DNA from: Actinomycetes bacterium
Lineage (GTDB): Bacteria > Actinomycetota > Humimicrobiia > JAHJRV01
NCBI GenBank assembly: GCA_030640275.1
Contig: DAOWJR010000042.1
Coordinates: forward strand, 1-22,808
Direction: 5' to 3'
DNA length: 22,808 nucleotides
The notes beneath the pieces are model-generated. The model searched no databases. It was given only the letters and a program-made list of their open reading frames with translations, and was not told the DNA's origin. Numbering within the stretch: the stretch's first letter is position 1; the number at the start of each line of letters is the position of its first letter. The translations under genes and the position numbers were made by a program. This document shows positions 8,268 through 15,511 of this stretch, piece by piece.

Positions 8268-8360
8268 TTTACAATCTTTTGTGTATATTTTCTTGATCAA
8301 ATATATAATGTGTTTTTTTAATCAAATATGTTGTCTTTCCAAGCAACTATCATATATATT

Positions 8361-8439
8361 TGGTCGGGACGGGCGGATTCGAACCGCCGACCTCCAGTAC
8401 CCCATACTGGCGCGCTAAACCAAACTGCGCCACGTCCCG
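8361..8439 (-). tRNA. tRNA-Pro (anticodon GGG)
   Basis: A complete cloverleaf is readable on the minus strand. The acceptor stem is CGGGACG/CGTCCCG (8433-8439 with 8365-8371), the D stem GCGC/GCGC, and the anticodon stem CCAGT/ACTGG around loop ATGGGGT. The anticodon is therefore GGG, with T33 before and G37 after it, as usual for proline tRNAs. The T stem is GGCGG/CCGCC with loop TTCGAAT. The discriminator base is A (8364) and the CCA tail is encoded (8361-8363). The 5' flank (GGT) can pair with the discriminator and the first two bases of CCA, lengthening the acceptor helix in the precursor to 10 bp. A TATAAT lies about 65 nt upstream (8504-8509), but no -35 box at proper spacing accompanies it. 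Confidence 0.97.
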
Positions 8440-8559
8440 ACCTTTTAATAACAATTAAGATATAAAAAATTTCAAAATTAACTTCCTATATATAGTAATA
8501 GATATTATAACATTTTAGATCTATATTTATTGAATCAAAGAACATTTACTATTTATCTT

Positions 8560-9921
8560 TTACGTTTTTGTTCTAAATAATATCCTTATAGGTGTCCCTT
8601 CAAAACCAAACTCTTCTCTTATTTTTTTCTGCAAAAATCTTTTTAACCTTTTACGATCAAATCTTCTTACATTTAAGAAAATAATAAATTTTGGTGGTGA
8701 AACATCTATCTGAGTTATATATTTTATTTGTGGAACTTTTCCTTCTTTAGAAGGGGCTTCACTTTCCCTATTAATTTTTAAAGCGAATAAATTTAAGTTT
8801 GAAGTATTTATTTTTTTATTTCTTTCCTCAAATATTTTACTTATTGTCTTAAGTAAATTTGTAATTCCCCAACCTTCTTTAGCAGAAATCTGGAGAATTG
8901 GAATAGGGGGTAAAAATGGCAGTTTTTTATCAAGTTCGAAATAGATTTGATTTGATCTGTTCTCATCAACTATATCCCATTTATTTAATGCAATTATAAG
9001 TGAACAATTTCTTTTCCAAGCCTCTGTAGCAATCTTCACATCCTGCTTTGAAAGTGACTCAGTTGGATCGATAACAAGGACCGATAAATTACTTTGTTCT
9101 AAGACTCTATATGTTCTTACAATAGAATATTGCTCTACTTTTTCAGCTTTTTTCCATTTTCTTCTTAATCCCGCTGTGTCTATAAATTTATAAGTATTGT
9201 CTTTCCATTTAAAATATGTATCAACTGAATCTCTTGTTGTCCCAGGCTCATGATGAACAATTGCTCTCTTCTCCCCTATTATTGAATTAAAAAGTGATGA
9301 TTTTCCAACATTTGGTTTTCCTATAATAGCAATACTATTTTCTATCTCCTCAATTTCATCCACTTTTATCTCTTTATGAATTACTTCTTCTTCCTTCTCT
9401 ATTTCTATCTTTTTGAGAATCTTTTCTTTTAACATATCTAACAGTTCACCAATTCCTATACCATGTAATGCTGATATTGGATAAGGTTCTCCCATCGATA
9501 GTGCATAAAATGGCAGATGAGAAATGTTATCCTCTGGATCATCAACCTTATTTACAACCAAAATTACATCCTTATTAGACTTTCTTAGAAAAGATGAAAG
9601 TAGTTTGTCTAAGGTAGTAATACCAACATCTGCATCTACTACAAACAGAATAATTGTTGATTCATCAACTGCAATTTTAGCTTGTTTAAAAACCTGTTTT
9701 GCTATTAAATCTTTAGATTTAAGATCTAAACCCCCAGTGTCAACAATATCAAAATTAATACCCCCCCATTCAGCTGAGATGTATTTTCTGTCCCTTGTGC
9801 TACCAGGTATTTTGTCAACCACAAGTCGCACACCAGGACATATTCTATTTATGAGTGTAGATTTACCTACATTAGGTGCACCAACGATAGCTATTACTGG
9901 AATTTTTCTTTCTTTTTGCAT
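8560..9921 (-). CDS. der: Ribosome biogenesis GTPase Der (EngA)
   Basis: Essential tandem-GTPase that acts in 50S ribosomal subunit maturation. The 453-residue protein carries two complete G domains. The first has GAPNVGKST (14-22), DTGG (61-64) and NKVD (124-127). The second has GKPNVGKSS (201-209), DTAG (248-251) and NKWD (313-316). An acidic linker (about 170-196) separates them, and a basic KH-like domain (about 355-453) ends the protein. Length and layout are standard. It lies 120 bp downstream of ispH, across a long hairpin, and 120 bp upstream of tRNA-Pro. Position next to cmk, plsC and ispH is a conserved bacterial neighbourhood. Confidence 0.97.
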   Translation of the reverse strand: MQKERKIPVIAIVGAPNVGKSTLINRICPGVRLVVDKIPGSTRDRKYISAEWGGINFDIVDTGGLDLKSKDLIAKQVFKQAKIAVDESTIILFVVDADVGITTLDKLLSSFLRKSNKDVILVVNKVDDPEDNISHLPFYALSMGEPYPISALHGIGIGELLDMLKEKILKKIEIEKEEEVIHKEIKVDEIEEIENSIAIIGKPNVGKSSLFNSIIGEKRAIVHHEPGTTRDSVDTYFKWKDNTYKFIDTAGLRRKWKKAEKVEQYSIVRTYRVLEQSNLSVLVIDPTESLSKQDVKIATEAWKRNCSLIIALNKWDIVDENRSNQIYFELDKKLPFLPPIPILQISAKEGWGITNLLKTISKIFEERNKKINTSNLNLFALKINRESEAPSKEGKVPQIKYITQIDVSPPKFIIFLNVRRFDRKRLKRFLQKKIREEFGFEGTPIRILFRTKT

Positions 9922-9976
9922 TTTTCTAATTTCTTTGATGAGTTAATAATACTAACTAAATCTGATTGATATTTTT

Positions 9977-10030
9977 AGATTTGTGGCATGGTTTCGAAGA
10001 CATTTCAGTCAAGAAACTATGCCCAAATCT
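9977..10030. repeat. Long imperfect inverted repeat (hairpin) between ispH and der
   Basis: Left arm 9977-9995 and right arm 10013-10030 can form 17 Watson-Crick pairs plus one G-T pair, with a single bulged T at 9984: AGATTTG/CAAATCT, GGCAT/ATGCC and GTTTC/GAAAC. The loop (9996-10012) contains a further GAC/GTC pairing. Read as the ispH-der transcript, the hairpin is followed by AAAAATATC, not a U-tract, so it is not a standard intrinsic terminator. On the opposite strand the tract is CTTTTGAT, also poor. It occupies nearly half of the 120-bp gap. It could be an RNA-processing or stability element, a protein-binding palindrome or a short dispersed repeat. Confidence 0.75.
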
Positions 10031-10041
10031 TTTGATAATTT

Positions 10042-10884
10042 TTAATGAGAAGTTATTTTTTTTATTTTTTTAATAGCTTCATCAATTAGCCATTTAGGAG
10101 TGGATGTTCCGCCAGAGATTCCCACTTTTTTAACTCCTTTTAGCCACCTATTTATTATTTCCTCAGAAGTTTCTATATGATAAGTATTTTCATTTATACT
10201 TTTACCTATCTCTGCTAATCTCTTGGTATTGGCACTGTTTTTTCCACCAACTACTAACATTAGGTCAACTTTATTAGCAATATTTCTTGCTGACTTTTGC
10301 CTTTCTATTGTTTCATCGCAAATTGTATTAAATATCTTTATTTCTTTATATTTTTCTAATAAATATGAGACAACTGAAATGAAATTTTCCATACTTTGTG
10401 TTGTTTGAGTAATTACTCCCACTCTTTTTACATCTGGTAGTTTCTTATAATCACTCTTATTTTCAATTACTATAAATGGACCATTTGCATTTGCTAAAAT
10501 ACCCAATATCTCGGGATGTTCTTTTTCACCAATGACCACAAGAAAATAACCCTCTTTTACAAGTTGAGTTGCTCTCTTTTGATTCTTTTTTACAAAAGGA
10601 CAAGTGGCATCAATTACCTTAAAGCCCATTTTTCTTGCTCTTTCTAATTTTTTTGGATCAATTCCATGAGCTCTAATAATTAGTGTTCCAATATCAACAT
10701 TTTCCAAATTTTCTATTATTTTTATACCGTTATCTTTGAGTTTTTTTACAACTTGTGGATTATGAATGATAGGACCAAGAGTATAAATATTATCTGATTT
10801 TGATTTTAAAGCTTCATAAGTGATATTTAAAGCACGTTCAACTCCATAACAATACCCTATAGGCTTTGCTAAAATAATTTCCAA
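10042..10884 (-). CDS. ispH: 4-hydroxy-3-methylbut-2-enyl diphosphate reductase
   Basis: Terminal enzyme of the methylerythritol phosphate isoprenoid pathway. It is an iron-sulfur protein that reduces HMBPP to IPP and DMAPP. The three cluster-binding cysteines are present (Cys12 in GYCYGV, Cys95 in DATCPFV, Cys189 in NTICDET). Substrate-site elements are also present: His41 (HNPQVV), His73 (AHGI, often SHGV), His123/Glu125 (KEHPE), TQTT (159-162), GGKNSANT (213-220) and SGGTSTP (257-263). Length of 280 residues is typical. Its start is 3 bp after the plsC stop, so the two are likely co-translated. Its presence means this organism makes isoprenoids by the MEP route. Confidence 0.97.
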   Translation of the reverse strand: MEIILAKPIGYCYGVERALNITYEALKSKSDNIYTLGPIIHNPQVVKKLKDNGIKIIENLENVDIGTLIIRAHGIDPKKLERARKMGFKVIDATCPFVKKNQKRATQLVKEGYFLVVIGEKEHPEILGILANANGPFIVIENKSDYKKLPDVKRVGVITQTTQSMENFISVVSYLLEKYKEIKIFNTICDETIERQKSARNIANKVDLMLVVGGKNSANTKRLAEIGKSINENTYHIETSEEIINRWLKGVKKVGISGGTSTPKWLIDEAIKKIKKITSH

Positions 10885-10887
10885 ATT

Positions 10888-11508
10888 TTATCTCCTTTCT
10901 TCCTCAAGGTCTTTTAACATCATTTCTAATTGATTCATTGTTTGATAGGTAATATCTTTAATCAAGTTTTTCTCAGATTTTTTATCATAAACTTTTACAG
11001 GTTGTATTATGTTTCCGAATTTCACTTTAATTCTTGAAAAATGTGGCAAATATTTTCCTTTAGGTGCAATTTTAGATGTTCCATGTATCGCAACTGGAAG
11101 TATTGGTGCACCACTTTTAAAAGAAAAAAAGCCAACTCCATAAAACGGTTTTCCTAATGATTCAATATATCTAGTTCCTTCTGGAAATATTCCCAAAATA
11201 TTTCCATTTTTTAAGATTTTTAAAGCCATAGATATAGAACTTTTACCAGGTTTTTCTCTATCTACAGGAAATGCTTTTAAAGTTCTGAAAAAAGAAGCTA
11301 AAATTTTATTTTTAAATAGTTCTTTTTTTGCCATAAAATGAATCGATCTTTTTCTCATCGCTCCTAATAAAATAGGGTCAAGATAGCTAGAATGATTGCT
11401 AGCAATAATTAAACTCCCAGTTTCTGGAATCTTTTCAGTTCCAATATATTCAACTCTTAATATCTTTGTCAGTAAAAAGGCAAAATTTTTTGCTATTTTA
11501 TATAACAT
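10888..11508 (-). CDS. plsC: 1-acyl-sn-glycerol-3-phosphate acyltransferase
   Basis: Membrane-associated acyltransferase that adds the second acyl chain to lysophosphatidic acid in phospholipid synthesis. The catalytic HX4D motif is HSSYLD (His39 to Asp44) and the glycerol-phosphate-binding motif is FPEGTR (108-113). The IPPVAIHG-type block (here ILPVAIHGTSK) is present near 145. A short hydrophobic N-terminal region is visible. Length of 206 residues is normal for the short bacterial form. The ATG at 11508 lies inside the end of the scpB-cmk gene (11-bp overlap), and ispH follows after 3 bp, so these three genes form a tight translational unit. Confidence 0.93.
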   Translation of the reverse strand: MLYKIAKNFAFLLTKILRVEYIGTEKIPETGSLIIASNHSSYLDPILLGAMRKRSIHFMAKKELFKNKILASFFRTLKAFPVDREKPGKSSISMALKILKNGNILGIFPEGTRYIESLGKPFYGVGFFSFKSGAPILPVAIHGTSKIAPKGKYLPHFSRIKVKFGNIIQPVKVYDKKSEKNLIKDITYQTMNQLEMMLKDLEEERR

Positions 11509-12784
11509 ATGTTTTTTTTCTATAAATATTAATGATCTTTTCTACAACCTGACTAACAGTTAAATTTGTAGAATCTATATAAATACTATCCTCTGTTTTT
11601 ATTAATGGTGCTATTTCCCTATTTTTGTCTCTTTCATCTCTTTCTTTAATCTGTTTTAGTAATTCATTAAACTTTGGAGGTTCTTGACCCATTTCAATGA
11701 GTTGTTTCACTCTTCTTTTTGCCCTTTCCTCAGGAGTTGCATACAAAAATATCTTAACAATTGCATCTGGGCAAACAACTGTAGTAGCGTCTCTTCCTTC
11801 AACAACAATTTTCCCCTTCTCACATATTTCTCTTTGTTTCTCTGATAAAACCTTCCTTATTCCTTTATAAATAGCTATCTTTGAAGAAGCATCACTAACT
11901 TCATTGGTAAAAATTTTATTTGTAACATCTTCACCATCAATTTTTATAATACTGTTGTGCTCAGCATCATTTTCGATTTCAATAGGAGAGTCTATTGTCA
12001 AATCAGTTAAGGCTTTTTCATCATATAAATTTACTTCTCTTTTTAAAGCAAGATAGGCTAATGTTCTATACATAGCTCCTGTATATAAATAAAAGAATTT
12101 AAGTTTACGAGAGAGTTCCTTTGATATAGTACTTTTCCCAGAACCTGCAGGACCATCAATTGCAATAACATTAAGATATCTATTCCCATCTTTAGTATTG
12201 ATAATATTGAGATATCTATTTTCCTCTTTAGAATGAGTCTCATTCTTAATATCTTCTGAGAACTTTTCAATTGGTGGTAGGTCTTTTAATGAATTGAGTC
12301 CAAAACTTTCCAGAAATAAAGGTGTTGTTTTATAAAGGATGGGATGACCAGGACCAAATCCTTTGCTTGCTTTCTCAATTAATCTTTTACTTAATAGAGT
12401 TGAAATAACTGATTCAGATCTCACTCCCCTTATCTCATTTATTGTTATTCGAGAAACTGGTTGATTGTAAACAATAATTGCTAAAACCTCTAAGGCTGCT
12501 TGAGAAAAGTAACCCCGTATGGTAGATGTAAAAAATTTTTCAATATAATCTCTACAATCATGATGAGTATAAAATCTATATCCACCAGACACTTTCTTTA
12601 GTTGAAATCCCCTATCTTCCTTTCTATACTCTTCTTGAAGTTCTTTTATAATTTTTTCAATTGTATCCGAACTTTTATTCAAAACCTTTTTTATAGCAAC
12701 TGTTTTTACAGGTTCATATGCAACAAGTAATATAGCTTCTATAATTCTTTTTAATTCTCTTTTTTCATTCTTAAATTTAAACAT
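11498..12784 (-). CDS. ScpB-cytidylate kinase fusion protein
   Basis: A single uninterrupted 428-codon frame joins two proteins that are usually separate. Residues 1 to about 172 are ScpB, the winged-helix kleisin partner of the SMC condensin (RIIEAILLVAYEPV, GYRF, SQAALEVLAIIVYNQPVSR, IRGVRSESVISTLL, GRPILY-type GHPILYKTT). Residues about 205-428 are cytidylate kinase, which phosphorylates CMP/dCMP: Walker A GPAGSGKST (211-219), GRDATT (330-335), PEERAKRR and KERDERDKNRE. The linker (about 173-204) carries a 12-residue near-repeat (ENRYLN and GNRYLN). No in-frame stop or obvious internal Met start separates the domains. Two kinase motifs deviate: YLYTGAMYR has Tyr234 where DTGAMYR is usual, and RDATT replaces RDIGT. 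The ATG at 12784 is 7 bp after scpA, and the 3' end overlaps plsC. Proteolytic or post-translational separation cannot be excluded. Confidence 0.92.
   Translation of the reverse strand: MFKFKNEKRELKRIIEAILLVAYEPVKTVAIKKVLNKSSDTIEKIIKELQEEYRKEDRGFQLKKVSGGYRFYTHHDCRDYIEKFFTSTIRGYFSQAALEVLAIIVYNQPVSRITINEIRGVRSESVISTLLSKRLIEKASKGFGPGHPILYKTTPLFLESFGLNSLKDLPPIEKFSEDIKNETHSKEENRYLNIINTKDGNRYLNVIAIDGPAGSGKSTISKELSRKLKFFYLYTGAMYRTLAYLALKREVNLYDEKALTDLTIDSPIEIENDAEHNSIIKIDGEDVTNKIFTNEVSDASSKIAIYKGIRKVLSEKQREICEKGKIVVEGRDATTVVCPDAIVKIFLYATPEERAKRRVKQLIEMGQEPPKFNELLKQIKERDERDKNREIAPLIKTEDSIYIDSTNLTVSQVVEKIINIYRKKTYVI
12164..12232 (-). repeat. 36-bp period tandem near-repeat in the ScpB-Cmk linker
   Basis: AGATATCTATT occurs at 12174-12184 and again at 12210-12220, exactly 36 bp apart, with similar flanks (CATCTTTAGT against TCCTCTTTAGA). 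The period equals 12 codons and keeps the frame, giving ENRYLN...D and GNRYLN...D in the protein linker at the join between the ScpB and kinase domains. Outer limits are approximate because similarity fades gradually. Confidence 0.7.
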
Positions 12785-12791
12785 TTTCCTA

Positions 12792-13526
12792 TTATGATAA
12801 ATAATCTTTTCTAAATATTTCTATTGTTCCAAATGTTTCTCTTTGCAGTAAATCAATTTCACCCGATTTATAAAGCTCCAGAATTGCCAGGAATGAGACA
12901 ATTATCTTTATTTTATCTTTAAAATGTGATGTTATCTTTCTAAATGATGTTTTTGGCGATTTTTTCAAAACATCCAAAATTCTACTAATTTCCTCTTCAA
13001 TATTTATTCTAATCTTCCTAATAAATGATGTATCAACTCTTTCGGTTTCTATTTGTGCAGTACTGAATTCATTCCATGTTCTTACTAAATCATTTATATC
13101 TATTTCGCCAATAAATTCTGAAGTTATTGCATCTAATACTTCCTCAAGTTTTACACAAGAAGGATAGGTTCTGGACTCATTTTCCCAAATATTTTTTAAA
13201 AATTTTGAAATTTTTTTATATTTTCTATATTCTTTAAGCTTCCTTTCAAGCATTTCTTGAGTATCCTCAAAAGTCTCTTCCTTCTCTTCCTGAGGTAGCA
13301 ACGATAATGATTTTAGTTCAAGCAAAATTGATGCAGTAAGAATAAAATGGCTGGCTTTTTCTATATCAATATCTTTTATAAATCTTAATGATTGGATATA
13401 TTTATTAGTGACTTCTGAAATTGATACGTAATAAATGTCAACTTCCTGACTATTTATCAAATCAAGAAGCAGTTCAGTAGGATCCTCGTATTCCTTTGAA
13501 ATTACCTGATTTTTAAAGACTATCAT
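12792..13526 (-). CDS. scpA: Segregation and condensation protein A (kleisin)
   Basis: Kleisin subunit of the bacterial SMC-ScpAB condensin, bridging the SMC heads and binding ScpB during chromosome organisation. The 244-residue protein shows the family N-terminal block in degenerate form: YEDPTELLLDLINSQEVDIYYV, against the usual FEGPLDLLL...IDI, then ISEVTNKYIQ. The SHFILTASILLELKSLSLLP segment (about 59-78) is typical. A charged helical middle contacts ScpB, and a winged-helix C-terminus (about 170-240) would bind the SMC cap. The substitutions FEGP to YEDP and PLD to PTE are worth noting, but the overall pattern is clear. The gene stops 7 bp before the scpB-cmk fusion, so partner subunits are made side by side. 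The ribosome site at the ATG (13526) is weak. Confidence 0.9.
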   Translation of the reverse strand: MIVFKNQVISKEYEDPTELLLDLINSQEVDIYYVSISEVTNKYIQSLRFIKDIDIEKASHFILTASILLELKSLSLLPQEEKEETFEDTQEMLERKLKEYRKYKKISKFLKNIWENESRTYPSCVKLEEVLDAITSEFIGEIDINDLVRTWNEFSTAQIETERVDTSFIRKIRINIEEEISRILDVLKKSPKTSFRKITSHFKDKIKIIVSFLAILELYKSGEIDLLQRETFGTIEIFRKDYLS

Positions 13527-13587
13527 TTTTAATTTTTATCTTTTTATCAAAAATAGATTTTGTTATCTTTTTCAACTATTTGTTGAA

Positions 13588-14574
13588 TTAAAAACTAATT
13601 AATTTCATTCTATGACGAACTTGATTAATTGTTTCTTTTGTAATTTCTCTTACTGTATTTTTACCATTTTCCAAAACAGTATTTAAATAATCAGTGTCAC
13701 TAAGAAAAGCAGCTCTTTTCTCTCTAAAATCAGACAAATAATTGGATATTTTTACTGTTAAATTTTCTTTACATTGAGTACAGCCTATTAAAGCATTCTT
13801 ACATTCTTTCTCAATATCACCAATCTCTTCCTTGCTAAAACTTTTATGTAGATAAAAAACATCACATATTTCAGGATGTCCTTTATCAGTTTTATATACT
13901 CTCTCAGGATCAGTTATCATCATTCTAACTTTCTTTCTTATAACATCGGGTTCATCACTCAGATAAATAGCATTTCTATAACTCTTGGACATCTTTCTTC
14001 CATCTATACCTGGAACTCTACCTGCTTTAGTAATCAATGCTTTTGGCACCTTGAAATATTTTCCATATAATTTATTAAATTTTCTAACTAATTCTCTGGT
14101 TATTTCAATATGTGGAAGTTGATCTTCACCCACTGGGACGAAATCAGCGTGAACAATTATAATATCAGAAGCCATCAGTATGGGATAACCAAAGAATCCC
14201 ATCATCTTTATGTTTTTATTAGAAAGTTCTTTTAATTGTTCCTTGTATGTCGGATTTCTCTCCATCCTTGAAATTGGAGTAAGCATTGATAAATATAATG
14301 TGAGCTCAGCTATTTCGGGAATATCTGATTGAAGATAAAGAATACTTTTATCAGGGTTAATACCTAAAGCCAAAAATTCAGCAAGCTGTATCTTCACATT
14401 ATTCATTATTTCTGATGTATCTTTATAATCTGTTGTTAATGCATGCAGATTAGCGAAGAAGAAAAAACATCTATATTTCTCCTGTAAATCCAGCATATTC
14501 AACATATTTCCCAATAGATTTCCAAGATGTAACTTACCTGTTGTTCTATATCCAGTTACTACTGTTTTTTTCAT
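13588..14574 (-). CDS. trpS: Tryptophanyl-tRNA synthetase
   Basis: Class I aminoacyl-tRNA synthetase that charges tRNA-Trp. The HIGH-type signature is TTGKLHLGN (11-19), the KMSKS loop is intact (194-198, preceded by DGR), and the family block DFVPVGEDQLPHIE lies at about 144-157. The C-terminal region contains IGCTQCKENL, the usual GC..CK element of bacterial enzymes. Length of 328 residues is typical. The ATG at 14574 has AAAGGGG about 6 nt upstream. The 236-bp leader before it shows no T-box: no conserved AGGGTGG-type antiterminator and no terminator hairpin. Tryptophan-responsive control by that route is therefore not supported. Position between the M50 protease and scpA is reminiscent of other low-GC bacteria. 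Confidence 0.96.
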   Translation of the reverse strand: MKKTVVTGYRTTGKLHLGNLLGNMLNMLDLQEKYRCFFFFANLHALTTDYKDTSEIMNNVKIQLAEFLALGINPDKSILYLQSDIPEIAELTLYLSMLTPISRMERNPTYKEQLKELSNKNIKMMGFFGYPILMASDIIIVHADFVPVGEDQLPHIEITRELVRKFNKLYGKYFKVPKALITKAGRVPGIDGRKMSKSYRNAIYLSDEPDVIRKKVRMMITDPERVYKTDKGHPEICDVFYLHKSFSKEEIGDIEKECKNALIGCTQCKENLTVKISNYLSDFREKRAAFLSDTDYLNTVLENGKNTVREITKETINQVRHRMKLISF

Positions 14575-14810
14575 TTGTCCCCTTTCAATTTTTATATATA
14601 TTATGATAGAATTAATAATTTATTATAATTTTTTTATTGCAAAAAACATAGCAATTTTAATATGTATAAAAATAATCAAAATTTTACAACCTAAATATTT
14701 TAACACGAAAATTAAATAATGATTATCTTTTAAGATGATTCTATATCTAATAATAGGATTATATATTTGATTATATTTTTAAGAAGGAGCAGGAAAAGTA
14801 TAAATTATTT

Positions 14811-15491
14811 TTATAGAAATATGCGCCACCAAAGACAGATCTCTGTAAAAACTTGCTGAAATGGATCTATAATTTTCCAGAGAAGTGAACCAGCAAAGTA
14901 TATAAAAAGAAAAATTATATATATTCCATACTGTTCTAGTGCTAAAAACTTTTGCATATTTTGATAAGACATGAATGATGCCAATACCTTTGAACCATCC
15001 AGAGGTGGTATTGGCAGTAAGTTAAAAAAAGCCAAGAACAAATTTATACTTATAGTGTTTAAAAATATTCTTTCTATTATATTAAAGAAAGGTTTAAACA
15101 ATAATGAGGGTATTAAAAATTTTAATATTCCCACAAAAATACCTAATAAACTTCCCGCAATGAAAGCTAAAAGCAAATTAGACACTGGTCCAGCAAGTGA
15201 AACATATCTAATACCCTTTTTATAATCTCTGAAATTATTAGGATTTATGGGGACAGGTTTTGCCATTCCAAAAACAATATTAGAACCCATTGCTATAAGT
15301 ATAATTGGCAAAAATATTGAGTAAAAAGGATCAAGATGAACCATAGGATCCAAACTAAGTCTACCAGCTAATTTTGGAGTAGGATCACCAAATTTATATG
15401 CAATATATCCATGAGCTACCTCATGAATTATTACTCCAAGTAATAAGCCTGGTGCAATGAATAGAATTTTTAATAATATATTTACTAACAT
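14811..15491 (-). CDS. Site-2-type M50 family metalloprotease
   Basis: Integral membrane zinc protease of the minimal M50 (YwhC/FtsH-independent site-2 protease) group. The zinc site is HEVAH in the first transmembrane region (about residues 23-27 from this start). The second metal motif is NLLPIPPLDG near residue 160, the usual NPxPxLDG variant, where Asp is the third ligand. Several more hydrophobic segments fill the remainder. The substrate is unknown; members of the family cleave transmembrane proteins such as anti-sigma factors, but no such gene is adjacent. Two in-frame ATGs occur. The one at 15491 has GGAG 10 nt upstream, while the one at 15500 lies only 1 nt after that GGAG, so 15491 is preferred. 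It starts about 20 bp after the DHH-CBS-nucleotidyltransferase gene. Confidence 0.88.
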   Translation of the reverse strand: MLVNILLKILFIAPGLLLGVIIHEVAHGYIAYKFGDPTPKLAGRLSLDPMVHLDPFYSIFLPIILIAMGSNIVFGMAKPVPINPNNFRDYKKGIRYVSLAGPVSNLLLAFIAGSLLGIFVGILKFLIPSLLFKPFFNIIERIFLNTISINLFLAFFNLLPIPPLDGSKVLASFMSYQNMQKFLALEQYGIYIIFLFIYFAGSLLWKIIDPFQQVFTEICLWWRIFL

Positions 15492-15511
15492 TGAATTCAT
15501 ACTCCATAATT

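Noticed and set aside
8298..8300. TTG at 8300 as the pgsA start.
   Set aside because: It lacks a ribosome site and adds an atypical 11-residue leader; the ATG at 8267 gives the normal family N-terminus.
8038..8418. Plus-strand open frame ending in GRDGRIRTADLQYP.
   Set aside because: The tail is the antisense of tRNA-Pro, a well-known false translation, and the rest is antisense to pgsA.
9977..10030. Intrinsic terminator between ispH and der.
   Set aside because: In the direction of transcription the hairpin is followed by an A-rich rather than U-rich tract.
12058..12270. A 70-codon minus-strand frame beginning with an ATG near the start of the kinase domain.
   Set aside because: It is out of frame with the kinase and gives a low-complexity hydrophobic product; it is a shadow of the fusion gene, not a separate cmk start.
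14575..14810. Possible T-box riboswitch or leader peptide upstream of trpS.
   Set aside because: No conserved T-box sequence, specifier hairpin or terminator could be found in this 236-bp AT-rich gap; I see nothing definable beyond the trpS ribosome site.
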